64,000 bases of DNA, from positions 11,768,001-11,832,000 of the forward strand of contig CM072879.1 in assembly GCA_036937835.1 (NCBI GenBank), given 5' to 3'. The translations under genes were made by a program, and so were the position numbers. The first letter of the stretch is position 1, and each line of letters begins with the position of its first letter. The stretch is from Pampus argenteus (lineage: Eukaryota; Chordata; Actinopteri; Scombriformes; Stromateidae). Below are positions 62,301 through 64,000 of this stretch, in pieces. The notes under the pieces are model-generated. The model did no database searches. It saw nothing but the letters and a program-made list of their open reading frames with translations, and was not told where the DNA came from.

Positions 62301-62630
62301 TAGAAAGGGAAAAGTTTTCAATCTCTAGTTTCATAACTCACCAGTGGGTTCTCCAGGAAAGCCTGGCTGTGTGGGTTCTTGCTGATAAGGTCCCTGAGGG
62401 TAGGGCATCTGAGGATAAGGCATCTGCGGGTATGGAGTAGGGCCGAAACCTGGGCCTGCCTGGGGGTAGCCCGCCTGCCCATAGCCGGCTGCTGGTGGGT
62501 ATTGTCCCCCAAGGGCCTGGTTGTAGTTGGGAGGGGGCACACCAAAACCTGGCTGAGGGGGTCCATAGACGTTGTTATGGAGTGGGTTAGTCTCACCCAT
62601 AACAGGGTATGCACTCTTGTCCTGGGACAT
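59360..62630 (-). CDS. grina: GRINA / TMBIM3, BAX-inhibitor-1 family membrane protein (6 coding exons, 342 aa)
   Basis: Seven-pass membrane protein of the TMBIM family in ER/Golgi membranes, linked to calcium homeostasis and resistance to apoptosis (family knowledge). Exons on the minus strand: 62630-62342, 61864-61749, 61653-61453, 61246-61118, 60887-60744 and 59509-59360; phases close to 342 residues (human 371). Residues 1-110 are Pro/Gly/Tyr/Gln-rich with tandem YPQMP units. After the FEDKTIRQAFIRK segment, membrane helices begin at about 136 (VFMVLTVQLLVTFSFVAIF). The BI-1 core includes CCGDFRRKHPWNLVAL, LGALLFTCFLAVDTQLLLG, and LSPEEYIFAALNLYTDIINIFLYIL near the end. The acceptor before MSQDK at about 62655 implies a non-coding exon further upstream. 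Confidence 0.95.
59629..59660. repeat. Short AT-rich hairpin in grina intron 5
   Basis: GTAATATGC and its exact complement GCATATTAC are separated by about 13 bases. It may be the remains of a MITE end or chance in AT-rich sequence. Confidence 0.4.
59920..60725 (+). mobile_element. Decayed LINE reverse-transcriptase fragment in grina intron 5
   Basis: On the plus strand, antisense to grina, broken frames encode non-LTR reverse-transcriptase blocks in order. They are WILDFLTGRSQVVRVGG, then GCVLSPLLYSPYAHDF, then KFADN in place of the usual FADD catalytic box, then LGIHF and a C-terminal IIKDPT/RPLGS-like tail. Stops and small indels interrupt it. It belongs to the fish CR1/L2/Rex-like LINEs; the exact clade is undecided. 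Its end lies about 20 bp from the donor of grina exon 5. Confidence 0.8.
61053..61075. repeat. GT microsatellite in grina intron
   Basis: Short GT run between grina coding exons 4 and 5. Confidence 0.7.
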
Positions 62631-62655
62631 GGTGTGCGGGAAGACTCACTCTGCT

Positions 62656-64000
62656 GCAACAACAACAAAAGAAAAGCAAGTGTTCAAAATATGAAAATAT
62701 GCCTTTATTCACTTGATAACAGAGAAAAATCACATGTGAATGGTCTTATGGAAGGAAGCTGAAGAGAAAAAGAGGGGAACCACCACTGTCTACTGCGAAG
62801 AAAGTTGCAACAACTGCAGTAGTGAGAGAGAAGAAAGATATCTGGCTACAAGAGATGAAGAGCACCTTGCTGTTGTCTAGGACACTGTAAGTCTGAGGAA
62901 AGGGAAGTATCTGGTAAAGGTTGCAGGAAAACAGCATTCAACATCAAAGTGTTGGCTAATGATAATTGGTACAACAGGATGTAGCAACATTTCCTGATAC
63001 ATTCTAGGTTTAAGGTCAGGTATGTTGACAGGCATGTCGCCTGCTGAGTTTTAGGAAGTTAGGTGAGAGCTTCTTGACTGCTTAAGGAGACTTGCAACAA
63101 ACTGTAGTTTGCTAAATGTTAGTTGAAATTAGACTTATCCCTCAATTGGCAGAATTTGGTGAGCAGTTTAAAGACAAAAAATGATTATGGGTAGATATGG
63201 TTAAATTTATTACTGATTTATTACTAACTTATTTTCCATATTATAAATATTACAACATATAATCCAATTGTATCCACTGTAATCTTAAATGCTTTCATCT
63301 TTTTTGTGTGCATTAGTCACCGAGAGAAACAGAGGAGGAATGTCTCTCTCTCAGGACGGACAGACATAAAATACAAACGTAACTTCTGACCTTTTTGCCT
63401 GAAAAGTGACTTAAAGGCTCCATGACATGACAAATACATTTTCCCAGTTTTAATCCCATGTTATATGTCAAATATATGCCAAAATCATTATCAGAGTATT
63501 TTTACATCAAAATTCTTCTTTTCTCTTCCTGTAAAACTGTTTCAATTGTTTGATTACTCTTTCTGACTTCAGGTGAGTAGCTTGGCACGCCACTCATATT
63601 AAAGTACACTTCATCATTTGTAGTTTGTAATATCCTATAGAGCAATATGGTGAGAGATAGGAAGAGGTGAGTATTTAAATATCAGTGGCCAAAAACTGTT
63701 TTAATTTCCAAAGCATTGTGATTGAGGTCTAATTCATTCATCTATTCTTTGCCGTCCTCCTGATCTGACAACAGGTGAGGGAGGTGTGTGTGGAGCAGTC
63801 CTCTAGCTCTGTTTCTTTCTACAGCTCCATATAACACTAAACTCCAGACCCTGTCCACGTTTTAGCGGTCCAATCAAATGCAAAGGATTTTTTTAATCCC
63901 TCTTGTAACTGTGCAATATTCCATTTCACTGGAAATACATCACAATACAGAAGCTTAAAGCTTCAGTTGTTAAGTTGCAGATTCATTTTCTGATGACTTA
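62656..64000. other. grina upstream sequence, no gene seen
   Basis: Probably the first grina intron, since an acceptor immediately precedes the coding exon. No non-coding first exon or CpG-rich promoter is evident before the window ends, so the grina promoter likely lies outside. Confidence 0.45.

Noticed and set aside
1..64000. CRISPR arrays, phage genes, toxin-antitoxin or other prokaryotic systems
   Set aside because: The sequence is a fish nuclear region; the tandem repeats are microsatellites without spacers or cas-like genes.
1..64000. tRNA, snoRNA or microRNA genes
   Set aside because: None could be recognised by eye on either strand; a covariance-model search would be needed to exclude them.

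Overview
This is a 64 kb piece of a vertebrate nuclear genome, almost certainly a ray-finned (probably percomorph) fish. The coding sequence is split by GT-AG introns, the background is AT-rich with CA/TG/TA microsatellites, and there are dispersed repeats of teleost type plus a decayed LINE. The proteins are vertebrate orthologues, but the intergenic distances are short. No bacterial, viral or CRISPR-type feature was seen. Spliced reading frames were rebuilt by hand from splice sites and phase. In all eight genes the phases close without a frameshift.

Layout, left to right. 1-1.9 kb: upstream sequence and promoter. 1.9-9.1 kb (+): adnp2, a zinc-finger/homeodomain chromatin factor. 9.84-11.5 kb (-): ggct, gamma-glutamylcyclotransferase. 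12.4-15.1 kb (-): snrpd1, the spliceosomal Sm-D1 protein. 16.4-33.5 kb (-): ankib1, a large ankyrin/RBR ubiquitin ligase in 19 coding exons, with one extra candidate cassette exon. 34.26-35.66 kb (-): a receptor-transporting-protein (3CxxC zinc finger) gene with two interferon-response-like elements just upstream. 36-41 kb: gene-poor, repeat-bearing. 41-52.5 kb (+): fam83h, a CK1-anchoring, keratin-associated scaffold. 53.3-57.4 kb (-): syce1, a synaptonemal-complex protein. 59.4-62.65 kb (-): grina/tmbim3, a seven-pass membrane protein with a LINE reverse-transcriptase relic in its last intron.

The genes do not form one pathway; they are ordinary neighbours. ggct, snrpd1 and ankib1 are tandem on the minus strand, as are syce1 and grina. 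adnp2 converges on ggct, and fam83h converges on syce1. fam83h and grina are also close together in human (8q24.3), so that end looks like retained synteny. The other genes sit on several human chromosomes.

I found no convincing new biological system. The most useful leads are: the paired ISRE-like elements of the RTP gene; a 57-nt in-frame candidate exon in ankib1; an unexplained 87-nt open exon-like segment in the fam83h 5' intron; a fold-back repeat whose relatives recur in the window; and a dense cluster of AACGTT palindromes at the syce1 promoter.
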